From positions 248,001 to 312,000 of the forward strand of contig NZ_JAPDGS010000004.1 in the NCBI RefSeq assembly GCF_025950525.1: a stretch of DNA of 64,000 nucleotides, read 5' to 3'. The position numbers and the translations under genes are program-made. This document shows, piece by piece, positions 8,857 through 17,073 of the stretch (within the stretch, counting starts at the first letter, position 1; each line of letters begins with the position of its first letter). Source of the stretch: Stagnihabitans lacustris (GTDB lineage Bacteria > Pseudomonadota > Alphaproteobacteria > Rhodobacterales > Rhodobacteraceae). The notes below the pieces were generated by a model, which did not search any database, had not been told where the DNA came from, and worked only from the letters and a program-made list of their open reading frames with translations.

Positions 8857-9800
8857 TTGTTCCCCTTCAGATAGCGGCGGTTCAGGAAAAGGAACAGCAG
8901 GCTGACCGCCCCCACGACCAACATCGCCGAGACCGCGATGGCCGACCCCAAGGCGCGGTTATCCGCCTTTAGCATCTGCTTTTCGATCATATTGGCGATC
9001 ATCGGGATCTTGCCGCCGCCGATCAGGTTGGGCGTGATGTAATCGCCGATGGTCGGGATAAACACGATCAGGACGGCGGCAATCACGCCGCTCATCGACA
9101 GGGGCAGGGTCACGCGCAAGAAGGTGCGGAACCGCGTTTCGCCCAGGTCCTGCCCGGCCTCCAGCAAGGAACGGTCGATCTTTTCCAGCGCCACATAGAT
9201 CGGCAGGATGGCAAAGGGCGCATAGGCATGCGCCAGCGTCACAACCATGGCCTGCAGCGTAAAGGCCATCTGCAACGGCTCGTCCACGATCCCCGACCCC
9301 ACCAGCGCCGAGTTGATCACCCCGGTCCGGCTGATCATCACGTTCCACATGAAGACCCGAATGACATAGGACGTCCAGAACGGGATGGTGATCAAAAACA
9401 GCCACAGCGACTTTTTCGACGGCTCGACGTTGAAGGACACGAAATAGGCGACCGGATAGGCGAACAGCACGGTCGCCGCCGTCACCAGGATCGACACATA
9501 CAGCGACCGCCACATCAGCGCCCGCACCACCGGGTCAGACCAGGCGCCCAGATAGGTCTCGGTCGGGACATATTGCCCCGTGGCCGCGTCCAGCTTCATC
9601 GAGGCACATTCGCCGATATAGTTGCACAGCTGAAACCGCGGGATGATTTCCAGATACCCATCGGTAAAGACGGAATACAGCAGCGTGGTCGCCAAGGGGG
9701 CGGCCAAAAGCAGAATGGCGAAGATCGCAGTTGGCGAGATCAGGAACAGGCCCGAAGCCCCCTCTGACCGCCAAAAGCCCCGCCCTTGCGGTTCAGACAT
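8853..9800 (-). CDS. ABC transporter permease, PotB type
   Basis: First gene of the operon, a 315-residue permease with a long periplasmic loop after helix 1 (including CNYIGECASM) and the EAA loop LLEAGQDLGETRFRTFLRV. The ATG at 9800 is preferred to the GTG one codon upstream. SFNVEPSKKSLWLF and PFWTSYVIRVFMW are typical of the polyamine-importer branch. A promoter with an overlapping palindrome lies directly upstream. The partner periplasmic binding protein, usually the first gene in such operons, is missing here and must be elsewhere or replaced. Confidence 0.87.
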   Translation of the reverse strand: MSEPQGRGFWRSEGASGLFLISPTAIFAILLLAAPLATTLLYSVFTDGYLEIIPRFQLCNYIGECASMKLDAATGQYVPTETYLGAWSDPVVRALMWRSLYVSILVTAATVLFAYPVAYFVSFNVEPSKKSLWLFLITIPFWTSYVIRVFMWNVMISRTGVINSALVGSGIVDEPLQMAFTLQAMVVTLAHAYAPFAILPIYVALEKIDRSLLEAGQDLGETRFRTFLRVTLPLSMSGVIAAVLIVFIPTIGDYITPNLIGGGKIPMIANMIEKQMLKADNRALGSAIAVSAMLVVGAVSLLFLFLNRRYLKGNK

Positions 9801-9826
9801 CACACCCCCCGGTTTCGTTTTTGTAG

Positions 9827-9863
9827 TTTGATCAAATTAAGCAGGCCACGGCCCAGCGTGCAA
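9827..9863 (-). promoter_or_regulatory. Promoter with palindromic operator for the PotBCA-like operon
   Basis: On the minus strand TTGCAC (9863-9858), a 17-base spacer and TTAATT (9840-9835) form a sigma-70-type promoter. The perfect palindrome TTTGATCAAA (9827-9836) overlaps the downstream edge of the -10, a position where a bound repressor would block initiation. The cognate regulator is unknown. Confidence 0.55.
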
Positions 9864-9955
9864 GAGATTTGAGCAAGCAAGGCCCTCAGCCTGACCCGCA
9901 GCCTGAATTTTCAACAAAACCTTGGCGCTTTTCAAGGCGCTGCGGCGGGATAGGG

Positions 9956-10204
9956 TCAGAAAAGCCCGCCCTCGACCGCAATTGCCCGCTTTTTCAACTC
10001 GTCAAACAGCCGCGGCAGGACAAAGCGCGCGCCAACGGCGGCTTGCATCGCCTCGACCAGGGCCTGATCGGGCTGATGATCCAGCCGCAAGACGCGCCTT
10101 CCGCGGGCGTTTTCATGCACGATTTCGGTATGTCCGCTGCGGTCCAAACGCCAACCCAGAAAATCCGCGCCATGGGGCGCGTGAAACGTGGTCTGCAAAC
10201 CCAT
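9956..10204 (-). CDS. Small hypothetical protein
   Basis: An 82-residue open frame starting ATG at 10,204, with a weak GAAGGGG site upstream. It contains WRLDRSGHTEIVHENARG and RRVLRLDHQPDQ, then an amphipathic C-terminal half. I do not recognise the family. Its composition is that of a soluble basic protein rather than of an antisense frame, and it fills an otherwise empty gap between the polyamine-type operon and the MocR gene. It may still be spurious. Confidence 0.45.
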   Translation of the reverse strand: MGLQTTFHAPHGADFLGWRLDRSGHTEIVHENARGRRVLRLDHQPDQALVEAMQAAVGARFVLPRLFDELKKRAIAVEGGLF

Positions 10205-10355
10205 AATATCTACCCCTTCGGGCGGTTTCTGCTCGAATTATATGCCCGTGAACACAGGCTGAACATCCGGGGGGCTTCCGTCAATCCCTTGGGCCCTGAT
10301 CGCGCTTTGGTTGCGCCCTTCCGGTCACACCCCTCATGTTCAGAGGGCCACCCGT

Positions 10356-11747
10356 TCAGACGGCCATATCGGCAGGCGGGGCCGCCAAAAGCCCCGCAAG
10401 GTCGCGCAACCCGCCCTCCAGCCGCTTCAGGCTGACATCCCCCGCCAAGGCCATCCGCACCGCATTGGGCGCATGACCGTTCACCATCACATAATGATCC
10501 GAGGGGCGCAGCAGCATCCCGGCCTCTTCGGCGCGCCGGGCAAAGGTCGAACTGCGCCAGCCCTGCGGCAGGTTCAACCAGACAAAGGGCAGGCCGGGTT
10601 GCCAGGCGATGTCATGCGAGCCAAGGATATTGGCGGCCATCTGGGAACGCTTGGTGAAATCCTCCAGCACCCGGGCGCGGATTTCGGCGGCGGCGCCGGA
10701 TTGGAACAGGTCCAGACACAGGGCCGCCACCGGTTGCGACAGCGCGAAATAGGCCTGTTGCGCGGCCAATTGCCCCGCGGGCCCCATGCCGCTGGGACAC
10801 AGCACATAGCCAAAGCGCAAAGCCGCCGAGACGGTTTTCGACAGCGACCCCACATACCAGACCCGCCCCGGCGCCATGGCGCGCAAGGTGGGGACGTCGT
10901 GATCGCGCGGCGTGTAACATTCATCCTCGATGATTTGCAGATTGTATCGCTCTGCGATGGATACAATCTGACGCCGCCGCTCTTGCCCCATGCGCCCGGT
11001 CGTCGGGTTCTGCGCATCGGGCGTCAGGCACAGGACCTGAGGCATGTGGCGCCGACAGGCGGCCTCCAGAGCGTCGGGGCGGATGCCCTGTTCGTCCAGG
11101 GCGACGCCGTGAACCTCGGCCCGAGCCAGGCGGCCGGCATAGCGGAAGCCGGGGTAACACAGGTCCTCGATCAGCATGACAGGACGGTCGCCGCGCAGCA
11201 CGCATTGCAAGATCAGCGTCACCGCCGATTGCCCGCCATGGGTCAGGACGACATCATGGGCCGAAACCGGCCCCAGCACCCGCGCCCCCAGCCAGTCGAC
11301 GACCTGCGCCCGCAAGGCGGCCTCGCCGGATTGTGTCACATAGCCAAGCCATTGCGCGTCGACCTTCATGGAGACCCGGCGCAAACTGTCACCCAAGGCG
11401 GCGACCTGTCCGACCTCTGGCAACGAGGGCGAGCGCAGGTCCAGCCGCCCCGCCACGGGACGAAAGTCGGCCTCGGCCTCGGTCGGCGGCGGCGGACCAA
11501 GCCGCGGCGTGCGGGCGGCGACAAAGGTGCCACGGCCCACGGTGGCCTCTAGCAGACCCTCTTGCGTCAGGATGCGATAGGCGCGGGCCACGGTGCCCGG
11601 CGTCACCTTGGCCTCCCAGGCCAGATCGCGGACCGGGGGCAGCTGTGCGCCCTCGGCCAGATCACCGCGCGCAATGCGGTCGCGCAGGCCTTGCGCCAGG
11701 GCCAGGTATTTCGGACCATCCGCCTTGTCTGACAATATTGTATCCAT
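10356..11747 (-). CDS. MocR-type PLP-dependent transcriptional regulator
   Basis: A 463-residue fusion of a GntR winged helix (residues about 10-80, with LPPVRDLAWEAKVTPGTVAR) and a class I aminotransferase fold. PLP-site features are NPTTGRM (Asn247), IIEDECY and SLSKT with the Schiff-base Lys near residue 304. MocR proteins regulate amine, amino-acid or vitamin B6 genes using PLP or its adducts as effector (family knowledge). It is divergent from a DUF1127 gene, and copies of ATTGTATC fill the gap. A perfect inverted pair of the same 8-mer lies inside its own coding region. Confidence 0.88.
   Translation of the reverse strand: MDTILSDKADGPKYLALAQGLRDRIARGDLAEGAQLPPVRDLAWEAKVTPGTVARAYRILTQEGLLEATVGRGTFVAARTPRLGPPPPTEAEADFRPVAGRLDLRSPSLPEVGQVAALGDSLRRVSMKVDAQWLGYVTQSGEAALRAQVVDWLGARVLGPVSAHDVVLTHGGQSAVTLILQCVLRGDRPVMLIEDLCYPGFRYAGRLARAEVHGVALDEQGIRPDALEAACRRHMPQVLCLTPDAQNPTTGRMGQERRRQIVSIAERYNLQIIEDECYTPRDHDVPTLRAMAPGRVWYVGSLSKTVSAALRFGYVLCPSGMGPAGQLAAQQAYFALSQPVAALCLDLFQSGAAAEIRARVLEDFTKRSQMAANILGSHDIAWQPGLPFVWLNLPQGWRSSTFARRAEEAGMLLRPSDHYVMVNGHAPNAVRMALAGDVSLKRLEGGLRDLAGLLAAPPADMAV
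10941..10967. promoter_or_regulatory. Intragenic inverted pair of the ATTGTATC motif
   Basis: ATTGTATC at 10,941-10,948 and GATACAAT at 10,960-10,967 are perfect inverted copies with an 11-base spacer, inside the MocR coding region (encoding part of IVSIAERYNL). The same 8-mer recurs upstream of the gene, so this may be a second regulator-binding site. Confidence 0.45.
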
Positions 11748-11827
11748 GACAATTGTACCTCTGGTCAGTTCCGCGCGTCGATTGTATCGTTTGCCTATCC
11801 GAATAACCGGATTGTATCAATACAAAT
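11737..11827. promoter_or_regulatory. Cluster of ATTGTATC sites in the MocR/DUF1127 divergent gap
   Basis: ATTGTATC occurs at 11,737, 11,781 and 11,811 and the variant ATTGTACC at 11,752. The spacings are 15, 29 and 30 bases, so all sites lie on nearly the same helix face if one turn is taken as about 10 bp. The last copy continues as ATTGTATCAATACAAAT, a near-palindrome 11 bases before the DUF1127 start. MocR regulators commonly bind spaced direct repeats, so these are likely its operators. Confidence 0.6.
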
Positions 11828-11837
11828 TGAGAGCATC

Positions 11838-12050
11838 ATGACCTCCGCTGCCATCGCCTTCCAGTCCAGCCATCCCCTGCCCGCCTTTTCGCGCGCGCTG
11901 GTTGCGGTGACTGTGACCCTGGTGACGTGGCAGCTGCGACGCCGGACCCGGGCCGATCTGCGCGCCCTGCCCGACCACATGTTGCGCGACATCGGCATGA
12001 CGCCGCAGGATGCCGCGGCCGAGGCGCAAAAGCCCTTCTGGCGGCCCTGA
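11838..12050 (+). CDS. DUF1127 domain small protein
   Basis: A 70-residue basic protein. The C-terminal half RRRTRADLRALPDHMLRDIG is the DUF1127 signature, preceded by a hydrophobic stretch (residues 18-32). DUF1127 proteins in alphaproteobacteria are small, stress- or phosphate-responsive, and in one studied case affect RNA turnover (family knowledge). It is transcribed away from the MocR gene and shares the ATTGTATC sites, which suggests control by that regulator. Confidence 0.85.
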   Translation: MTSAAIAFQSSHPLPAFSRALVAVTVTLVTWQLRRRTRADLRALPDHMLRDIGMTPQDAAAEAQKPFWRP

Positions 12051-12197
12051 GCCCGCGGGACCTGACGCCGCAAACCTGACACCACAGAACCGGCGCGGCC
12101 TTGGCCCCCGGTTCCGCGACCGGAGGCGCTGCCGCTCCCCGGCCCCCCCTTCGGTCGCACCCATCGGAGCCTCATTTCCCCCGAGGACTCCTGACCT

Positions 12198-12223
12198 GGG
12201 GCCGCAACTGCGGCCCCCTTTTT
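12198..12223 (+). terminator. Intrinsic terminator
   Basis: GGGGCCGC (12,198-12,205), loop AACT, GCGGCCCC (12,210-12,217), then C and five T. It lies about 150 bases after the DUF1127 stop and just before the stop of the convergent glycosyltransferase gene. The 150 bases before it hold no recognisable gene. Confidence 0.8.
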
Positions 12224-12233
12224 CATGACAGGC

Positions 12234-13001
12234 CTAGCCGCGCTCTTGACGCAGCCGCGTGCTGGCAAAGCCGCCATGGCTGACCTGCCCGGGCGAGATG
12301 CAATAGCCCCTGACCACAGCTTGCGTCAGAACCCCTTGATTGCGATGGCGGCTTTCCAGCCAATGCCCCGTCAGATCACCAAGCGCGCCAACCGGCAGAC
12401 CGTAAAACAGCATCCGCCAATCAACATGCGCCCGGCAGCCGTCGCGCATCACGGCGGCCAAAAGCTTGCGCGCGCCCTCGGCATGCAGCAGATAGCCAAA
12501 GGCGCCGGGCTGGGCGCGCTCCAGGTCGGGACTGCGAAACCGCGCCCAAAGCGCGGTCAGCGGCAGAACAGACGGCGCGGCCAAGGGAGCCTCACCGCGG
12601 AACGGGTCGCCGGCGGTATTGGCAAAGACCAGTTCGGCATCCAGCGGCAGATCCAGCCCCCAAAGCCAGGCGCTGTCGGTCATCAGGAAGTCGTCCTCGA
12701 CGACAAGGGCCCAATCGCCGGTCTGGGCCACCGCCTCCCAGATCGCCATATGGCCCAGAAAGACCCCCAGCGTCGCGGCATTGCCCGGCGCCTCTGGCGT
12801 GCCCCGCAGCATGGCGCGCGCCGCTTGCGGCAGGTCGGCCGCCATCACGCCGGGGATGCGCCGCATTACCAGCCCCGGCAAATCCTCCAGCAGACGCTTG
12901 GCCCGGGCCAGCCGGTCGCGGTCGTGGTCAAGGTTCAGGACAAAGGTCGTCAGCGGCGCGGCAAGGCGCTGACATCGGGCGGCACGCAGGGCATCGGGCA
13001 T
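12234..13001 (-). CDS. Glycosyltransferase family 25 (LPS biosynthesis type)
   Basis: A 255-residue GT25-like protein. The opening strand FVLNLDHDRDRL, the helix GVFLGHMAIWEAV and the metal/nucleotide-sugar motif VVEDDF (residues 101-105) are characteristic. C-terminal YLLHAEGARKLL and HVDWRMLFYGL also fit. The family adds sugars, often galactose, to LPS cores or to other acceptors. It is a single gene between the DUF1127 terminator and the rpsI terminator, with no other envelope-sugar genes nearby. The acceptor is unknown. Confidence 0.8.
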   Translation of the reverse strand: MPDALRAARCQRLAAPLTTFVLNLDHDRDRLARAKRLLEDLPGLVMRRIPGVMAADLPQAARAMLRGTPEAPGNAATLGVFLGHMAIWEAVAQTGDWALVVEDDFLMTDSAWLWGLDLPLDAELVFANTAGDPFRGEAPLAAPSVLPLTALWARFRSPDLERAQPGAFGYLLHAEGARKLLAAVMRDGCRAHVDWRMLFYGLPVGALGDLTGHWLESRHRNQGVLTQAVVRGYCISPGQVSHGGFASTRLRQERG

Positions 13002-13047
13002 GGGACTGACTTATCGGGGCCGAAGAATGACGCGGGATGACATGCAA

Positions 13048-13080
13048 AGAAAAGGGCCCGCAAGATGCGAGCCCTTTTCT
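13048..13080 (-). terminator. Terminator of the rplM-rpsI operon
   Basis: AGAAAAGGGC (13,048-13,057) and GCCCTTTTCT (13,071-13,080) pair perfectly, with an inner CGC/GCG extension around an AAGAT loop. On the minus strand it follows the rpsI stop by 15 bases, and the T tract lies within the 3' arm. Confidence 0.8.
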
Positions 13081-13095
13081 GCGATGCAAAGCGGA

Positions 13096-13578
13096 TTAGC
13101 GCTTGGAGAACTGGAAGGAACGACGGGCTTTGCGCTTACCGTATTTCTTGCGTTCGACAACACGCGAGTCGCGGGTCAGGAAGCCAGCGGCCTTCAGCGC
13201 GGGGCGCAAGGAGGGGTCGTAAAGCTGCAGCGCCTTGGACACGCCGTGCTTGACCGCACCGGCCTGGCCCGACAGACCGCCGCCGACCACGGTGGCCATG
13301 ACGTCGAATTGACCTTCGACATTGGCGACGGTGAAGGCTTGCTTCAGGATCATCTGCAGCACGGGACGGGCGAAATAGGCCGCCAGTTCCTTGCCGTTGA
13401 CGGTCACTTTGCCGGAACCCGGCTTGACCCAGACGCGGGCGACCGCGTTCTTGCGCTTGCCGGTGGCATAGGCGCGGCCCAGCTTGTCACGGACCGGAAC
13501 CCGCACGATGGCGGCAGGCGACATGGGCGTCGAACCAACAGCCGACTTCAGATCGTCGAGAGATTTGATATCGGCCAT
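13096..13578 (-). CDS. rpsI: 30S ribosomal protein S9
   Basis: A 160-residue S9 with an alphaproteobacterial N-terminal extension of about 30 residues. The core starts near [18 protein letters not shown] and shows [11 protein letters not shown], the central [14 protein letters not shown] loop and the C-terminal [17 protein letters not shown] tail that reaches toward the P-site tRNA. The ATG at 13,578 lies just after the rplM stop; an overlapping GTG at 13,584 is the alternative. It is second in the conserved rplM-rpsI operon. Confidence 0.97.
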   Translation of the reverse strand: MADIKSLDDLKSAVGSTPMSPAAIVRVPVRDKLGRAYATGKRKNAVARVWVKPGSGKVTVNGKELAAYFARPVLQMILKQAFTVANVEGQFDVMATVVGGGLSGQAGAVKHGVSKALQLYDPSLRPALKAAGFLTRDSRVVERKKYGKRKARRSFQFSKR

Positions 13579-13580
13579 GT

Positions 13581-14045
13581 TCACGCGCTCCGGGTGTTCT
13601 TCGGGTTCATCGCCTTGACGTCGATGACCGCGGGGGCTTGGGCTTCATGCGGATGCGCGGCGCCAGCATAGACACGCAGGTTCGTCATTTGCTGACGGCC
13701 CAGCTTGTTGCGCGAGATCATGCGCTCGACAGCTTTTTCCACGATGCGCTCGGGGTGGGCGCCGTCCAGGATCTGCTGCGCGGTGCGCTGCTTGATCCCG
13801 CCCGGGTGTCCGGTGTGCCAGTAATAGACTTTGTCCTGACGCTTTTTGCCGGTCATCTGCACCTTGTCGGCGTTGATGATGATGACATTGTCGCCCATAT
13901 CCATGTGCGGCGTGTAGGACGGCTTGTTCTTGCCGCGCAAGATGGTCGCCGCGATCGAAGCCAAGCGGCCCAGAACGATGCCTTCGGCATCAATCAGGAC
14001 CCACTTTTTCTCGATATCCGCAGGCGTTGCGGTGAAGGTTTTCAT
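13581..14045 (-). CDS. rplM: 50S ribosomal protein L13
   Basis: A 154-residue L13 with the family pattern [45 protein letters not shown] and [13 protein letters not shown]. An early assembly protein of the large subunit. First gene of the operon with rpsI, read from a good sigma-70 promoter 55-83 bases upstream. Confidence 0.97.
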   Translation of the reverse strand: MKTFTATPADIEKKWVLIDAEGIVLGRLASIAATILRGKNKPSYTPHMDMGDNVIIINADKVQMTGKKRQDKVYYWHTGHPGGIKQRTAQQILDGAHPERIVEKAVERMISRNKLGRQQMTNLRVYAGAAHPHEAQAPAVIDVKAMNPKNTRSA

Positions 14046-14099
14046 ATCGGAACCCGTGGTTGGTGAAAGCGGAACCAGGGTCCCGCCGGGGATGGGGGC

Positions 14100-14128
14100 T
14101 TATCACCGCAAAGGGGGGCTCGGGTCAA
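14100..14128 (-). promoter_or_regulatory. Promoter of rplM-rpsI
   Basis: On the minus strand TTGACC (14,128-14,123), 17-base spacer, TGATAA (14,105-14,100). The predicted start would leave a leader of about 45-50 bases before the rplM ATG. Confidence 0.65.
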
Positions 14129-14199
14129 GGGGCCGCAACAGGTTTAATAATGCGTCTATTCAATGCATTAAGTGTGGTGGTAAAATGTTACCCCAACTT

Positions 14200-14970
14200 T
14201 CAACGCAGCTTTGGCGGATTTTCCGGGTCCATTCCGGGCGCTGTGCTGCTCCGGGCCTGACCCGGAGCCTCGACCGGCGCGGGACCTGCGAATCCCTGGC
14301 CCGCCTCGGCCATCCGCCGCAGGATATCGGCATCGGCGGCCACGAAGAACACATCCAGGCTGGCGGCATCGAGGCCCGAGAAGGCCAGGACCTCGGTCAC
14401 GGCGCGGGCAAAGCCCTCTTCGCGAGAGGGCTCAAGCCCGGCCACGGCCAGCGCATGACCCCGCGCGCCGGTGTCATATTCGACGGCCGCCAGCGCGGCC
14501 AGGCTGCCCGGCGGCAACAGCGTGGACAGCGTCCCCGCAAGCCCCTGACCCAACCGAGGGGCGGCCAGGGCCTTGATCCGGCCTTGGGCCTGTTGGGGTG
14601 CGGCCTGCGACAGCATGTCGGCCAGCCAATCGACCGAAGCGGGCGGCAGGATGGTCTCGGAGGCCGCCCCGGTCCCCAGGTTCAACCCCAGCCCCAGCCC
14701 CTGCCCGGCCAGCTGCGCCGCGATCACCCGCCCCGGTAGCGCCGCATAAGGCACCGGGGTATCGGACAGCGTCCCCAGCCGCTCTTCGCTGTCAAAGACC
14801 AGCAGCAGCGGGCCAGAGGACAGGTCAAAGGTCCGCGGCGTGATCGTCGCCCCGATGCCTTCCTCCTCCAGCACAAGGAACAGTTCCGCATCGGCAAAGG
14901 CACGCCAGAAGGCCAGCGCCTCGGCCTCGCCGCCGTTGTCCATCGCTTGGTGGGCTGCATCCAGGGTCAT
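14200..14970 (-). CDS. SseB-family protein
   Basis: A 256-residue acidic protein similar to the SseB N-terminal domain family. Features are LDAAHQAMDNGGEAEALAFWRAFADAELFLVLE, GPLLLVFDSEERLG and PYAALPGRVIAAQLAGQGLGLGLN. The start at 14,970 follows AAGGAG. SseB was named for enhanced serine sensitivity in E. coli; its biochemical role is not settled. The last 30 residues are low-complexity (rich in Pro, Ala and Gly). It is a single gene between the rplM promoter and the moxR-linked gene pair. Confidence 0.7.
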   Translation of the reverse strand: MTLDAAHQAMDNGGEAEALAFWRAFADAELFLVLEEEGIGATITPRTFDLSSGPLLLVFDSEERLGTLSDTPVPYAALPGRVIAAQLAGQGLGLGLNLGTGAASETILPPASVDWLADMLSQAAPQQAQGRIKALAAPRLGQGLAGTLSTLLPPGSLAALAAVEYDTGARGHALAVAGLEPSREEGFARAVTEVLAFSGLDAASLDVFFVAADADILRRMAEAGQGFAGPAPVEAPGQARSSTAPGMDPENPPKLR

Positions 14971-15051
14971 GGGAGGCTCCTTCTTTGCCCCTCTATTCAG
15001 GGTCAAAGTGCCGCAGGGCAAGGGGGAGACAAAGGTTTTTCGCCGAAAACT

Positions 15052-15504
15052 TCAGGATGCGTCGTTCGGGTTCAGGTCATGGCACCGCGCCAGGTCGGCG
15101 CCATGAACAAAGACGCGGTGACCCAGACCCGGCGGGTGATCCACAAAGACCGCAAGGCCCCGCAACTTTACAGCAAGGGCCAGGGCCCGAGCCTCTTTCT
15201 CGCTGGACCGAGTGGCCAAGAGGCGGCCGCAAATCCAGCGGTCGGCTGCGACGATCCGGCAAACCTCTTCGACCAGATCGGCCTCGGTCTCGTGGCGCGA
15301 GATGATGCTTTCCTGCCCGCGCTCGGTAAAGATCAGGTGCCAGGAATTGCCCACCTGGGCCAAGATGAACCCCTCGGCAATCGGCTCACCCGCAAAGGAA
15401 TAGGCCCCCGGATCGCAGGAGGCCGCCTCCATCCACTGCCGCAGGTCCCGACGGGTCGCGGGAGGGGGAGGCGGCGCGATGCGGGGGCGAAAGTCGGGGG
15501 TCAC
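15052..15504 (-). CDS. Uncharacterised protein translationally coupled to moxR
   Basis: A 150-residue protein that I do not recognise. The N-terminus is proline-rich (RPRIAPPPPPATRRD). The middle (GFILAQVGNSWHLIFTERG followed by a helical segment HETEADLVEEVCRIV) looks like a small alpha/beta domain, and the C-terminus ends in HDLNPNDAS. No signal peptide or membrane segment. The GTG start overlaps the TGA of moxR by 4 bases, so it is made together with the MoxR ATPase and may work with it. Confidence 0.7.
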   Translation of the reverse strand: MTPDFRPRIAPPPPPATRRDLRQWMEAASCDPGAYSFAGEPIAEGFILAQVGNSWHLIFTERGQESIISRHETEADLVEEVCRIVAADRWICGRLLATRSSEKEARALALAVKLRGLAVFVDHPPGLGHRVFVHGADLARCHDLNPNDAS

Positions 15505-16346
15505 CGCTCGCGCCTTGCCAGAAAGGCCAGCTTCTCGAACAATTGCACATCCTGTTCGTTCTTCAACAGCGCGCCGTGCAGGCGTGGCAGGTTGGTCCGC
15601 GCATCGCGCTTCAGGTCTTCGGGCGACAGGTCCTCGGCCAAAAGCAGCTTCAGCCAGTCCAGGACCTCTGACGTCGAGGGCTTTTTCTTCAGCCCAGGCG
15701 TCTCGCGGATGTCGAAGAACTGGGTCAGGGCGGCGGTCAACAGCGCCTCTTTGATGCCGGGGTAATGCATCCGGGTGATGGCGGCCAGATCCTCAGGCCC
15801 CGGAAAGCGGATGAAGTGGAAAAAGCAGCGGCGCAGGAAGGCGTCGGGCAGTTCCTTTTCGTTGTTCGAGGTGATGATGACCATGGGGCGATGCAGCGCG
15901 CGGATCGTCTCGCCGGTCTCGTAGACATGAAACTCCATCCGGTCGAGTTCTTGCAAAAGGTCATTGGGAAACTCCAGATCGGCCTTGTCGACCTCGTCGA
16001 TCAGCAGCACGACACGGGCGGGCGCGGTAAAGGCCTGCCAGAGCTTCCCCGGCCGGATATAGTTGGACACGTCCCGCGCGCGGGCCTCGCCCAACTGCCC
16101 GTCCCGCAGCCGCCCCACCGCGTCATAGTCATAAAGCCCCTGCGCCGCCTTGGTCGTGGATTTGATGTGCCATTCCACCAGATCCATCCCCAACGACTCT
16201 GCCACCTGCCGCGCCAGTTCCGTCTTGCCGGTGCCCGGTTCGCCCTTGACCAGCAGGGGTTTGCCCAAAGTCAGGGCGGCATTGACAGCCAAGGCGAGTT
16301 CAGGCGCCGCCAGATAACCTGCGGTTGAACCAAATTTTCCTGCCAT
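15501..16346 (-). CDS. MoxR-family AAA+ ATPase
   Basis: A 281-residue AAA+ protein with Walker A GEPGTGKT (residues 35-42), Walker B VVLLIDEVDKAD, sensor 1 in ITSNNEKELP and an arginine-finger region after FLRRCFFHFIRFP. The start at 16,346 is preceded by GGGG; upstream codons give no family-like sequence. MoxR ATPases act as chaperones that activate partner complexes, normally with VWA-domain proteins. A CoxE-like VWA gene lies about 4 kb away at 20,155 and is the probable partner. Confidence 0.88.
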   Translation of the reverse strand: MAGKFGSTAGYLAAPELALAVNAALTLGKPLLVKGEPGTGKTELARQVAESLGMDLVEWHIKSTTKAAQGLYDYDAVGRLRDGQLGEARARDVSNYIRPGKLWQAFTAPARVVLLIDEVDKADLEFPNDLLQELDRMEFHVYETGETIRALHRPMVIITSNNEKELPDAFLRRCFFHFIRFPGPEDLAAITRMHYPGIKEALLTAALTQFFDIRETPGLKKKPSTSEVLDWLKLLLAEDLSPEDLKRDARTNLPRLHGALLKNEQDVQLFEKLAFLARRER

Positions 16347-16499
16347 ATCAATCCCCTGCCCTTTTGTGGTCCCGGATAGGTTAACCACGGGTGTATTTCT
16401 GCGCAACGGCTAGTGACATTCCTTGGCGCTTGGGCTAATCGGGCGGCAATCCGGCGGCGCTTGCCCAAGACGGGGCCGCCCGGGAGAAGGAGAGACGCG

Positions 16500-16922
16500 A
16501 TGAAAGCCGAAATCTTCCTGCCAGAGGATTACCGCCCGGCCGAGGACGAGCCCTTCATGAACGACCGGCAGCTGGAGTATTTCCGCCGCAAGCTGGTCAA
16601 CTGGAAGCAGGACCTCTTGGACCAAAGCGCCGAGACGATCGACAATCTGCAGGATTCGGCGCGCTCGGTTCCCGATCTGGCCGACCGGGCCTCCGAAGAG
16701 ACCGACCGCGCGCTGGAGCTGCGCACCCGCGACCGTCAGCGCAAGCTGGTCAACAAGATCGACGCGGCCTTGCGCCGGATCGAGAATGGCGAATACGGCT
16801 ATTGCGAGGTTTCGGGGGAACCCATCAGCCTGAAGCGTCTGGACGCAAGGCCGATTGCGACCATGACGCTGGAGGCACAGGAAAAGCACGAACGCCGCGA
16901 GAAAGTGCACCGCGACGAGTGA
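16500..16922 (+). CDS. dksA: RNA polymerase-binding factor DksA with a reduced zinc finger
   Basis: A 140-residue DksA-type factor. The coiled-coil tip keeps the acidic DxAD motif (Asp59 and Asp62 in PDLADRAS), which acts in the secondary channel of RNA polymerase. Of the four zinc cysteines of E. coli DksA only the first remains (Cys102 in GYCEVSGEP); the other positions are Ser105, Thr123 and Ala126. Alphaproteobacterial DksA proteins with incomplete cysteine sets are known. The start at 16,500 follows GGAGAAGGAGAG. It has its own terminator downstream. Confidence 0.92.
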   Translation: MKAEIFLPEDYRPAEDEPFMNDRQLEYFRRKLVNWKQDLLDQSAETIDNLQDSARSVPDLADRASEETDRALELRTRDRQRKLVNKIDAALRRIENGEYGYCEVSGEPISLKRLDARPIATMTLEAQEKHERREKVHRDE

Positions 16923-16933
16923 CATTCGGATCG

Positions 16934-16963
16934 AACGCCGGGCCGCAGGGTCCGGCGTTTTCG
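16934..16963 (+). terminator. Terminator of dksA
   Basis: AACGCCGG (16,934-16,941) and CCGGCGTT (16,952-16,959) form a perfect stem followed by TTCGTTT, 11 bases after the dksA stop. Confidence 0.8.
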
Positions 16964-17073
16964 TTTGGGGCTGGTCGGGTCATGCGTGGCAGGCGGATCA
17001 TGGGAGTAGGGCGGGTTTCAACCTGCAGCTTGGGGGCGAGCTGCGTGCTGGTCCTTGGCAGGCCGGCCCGAAA

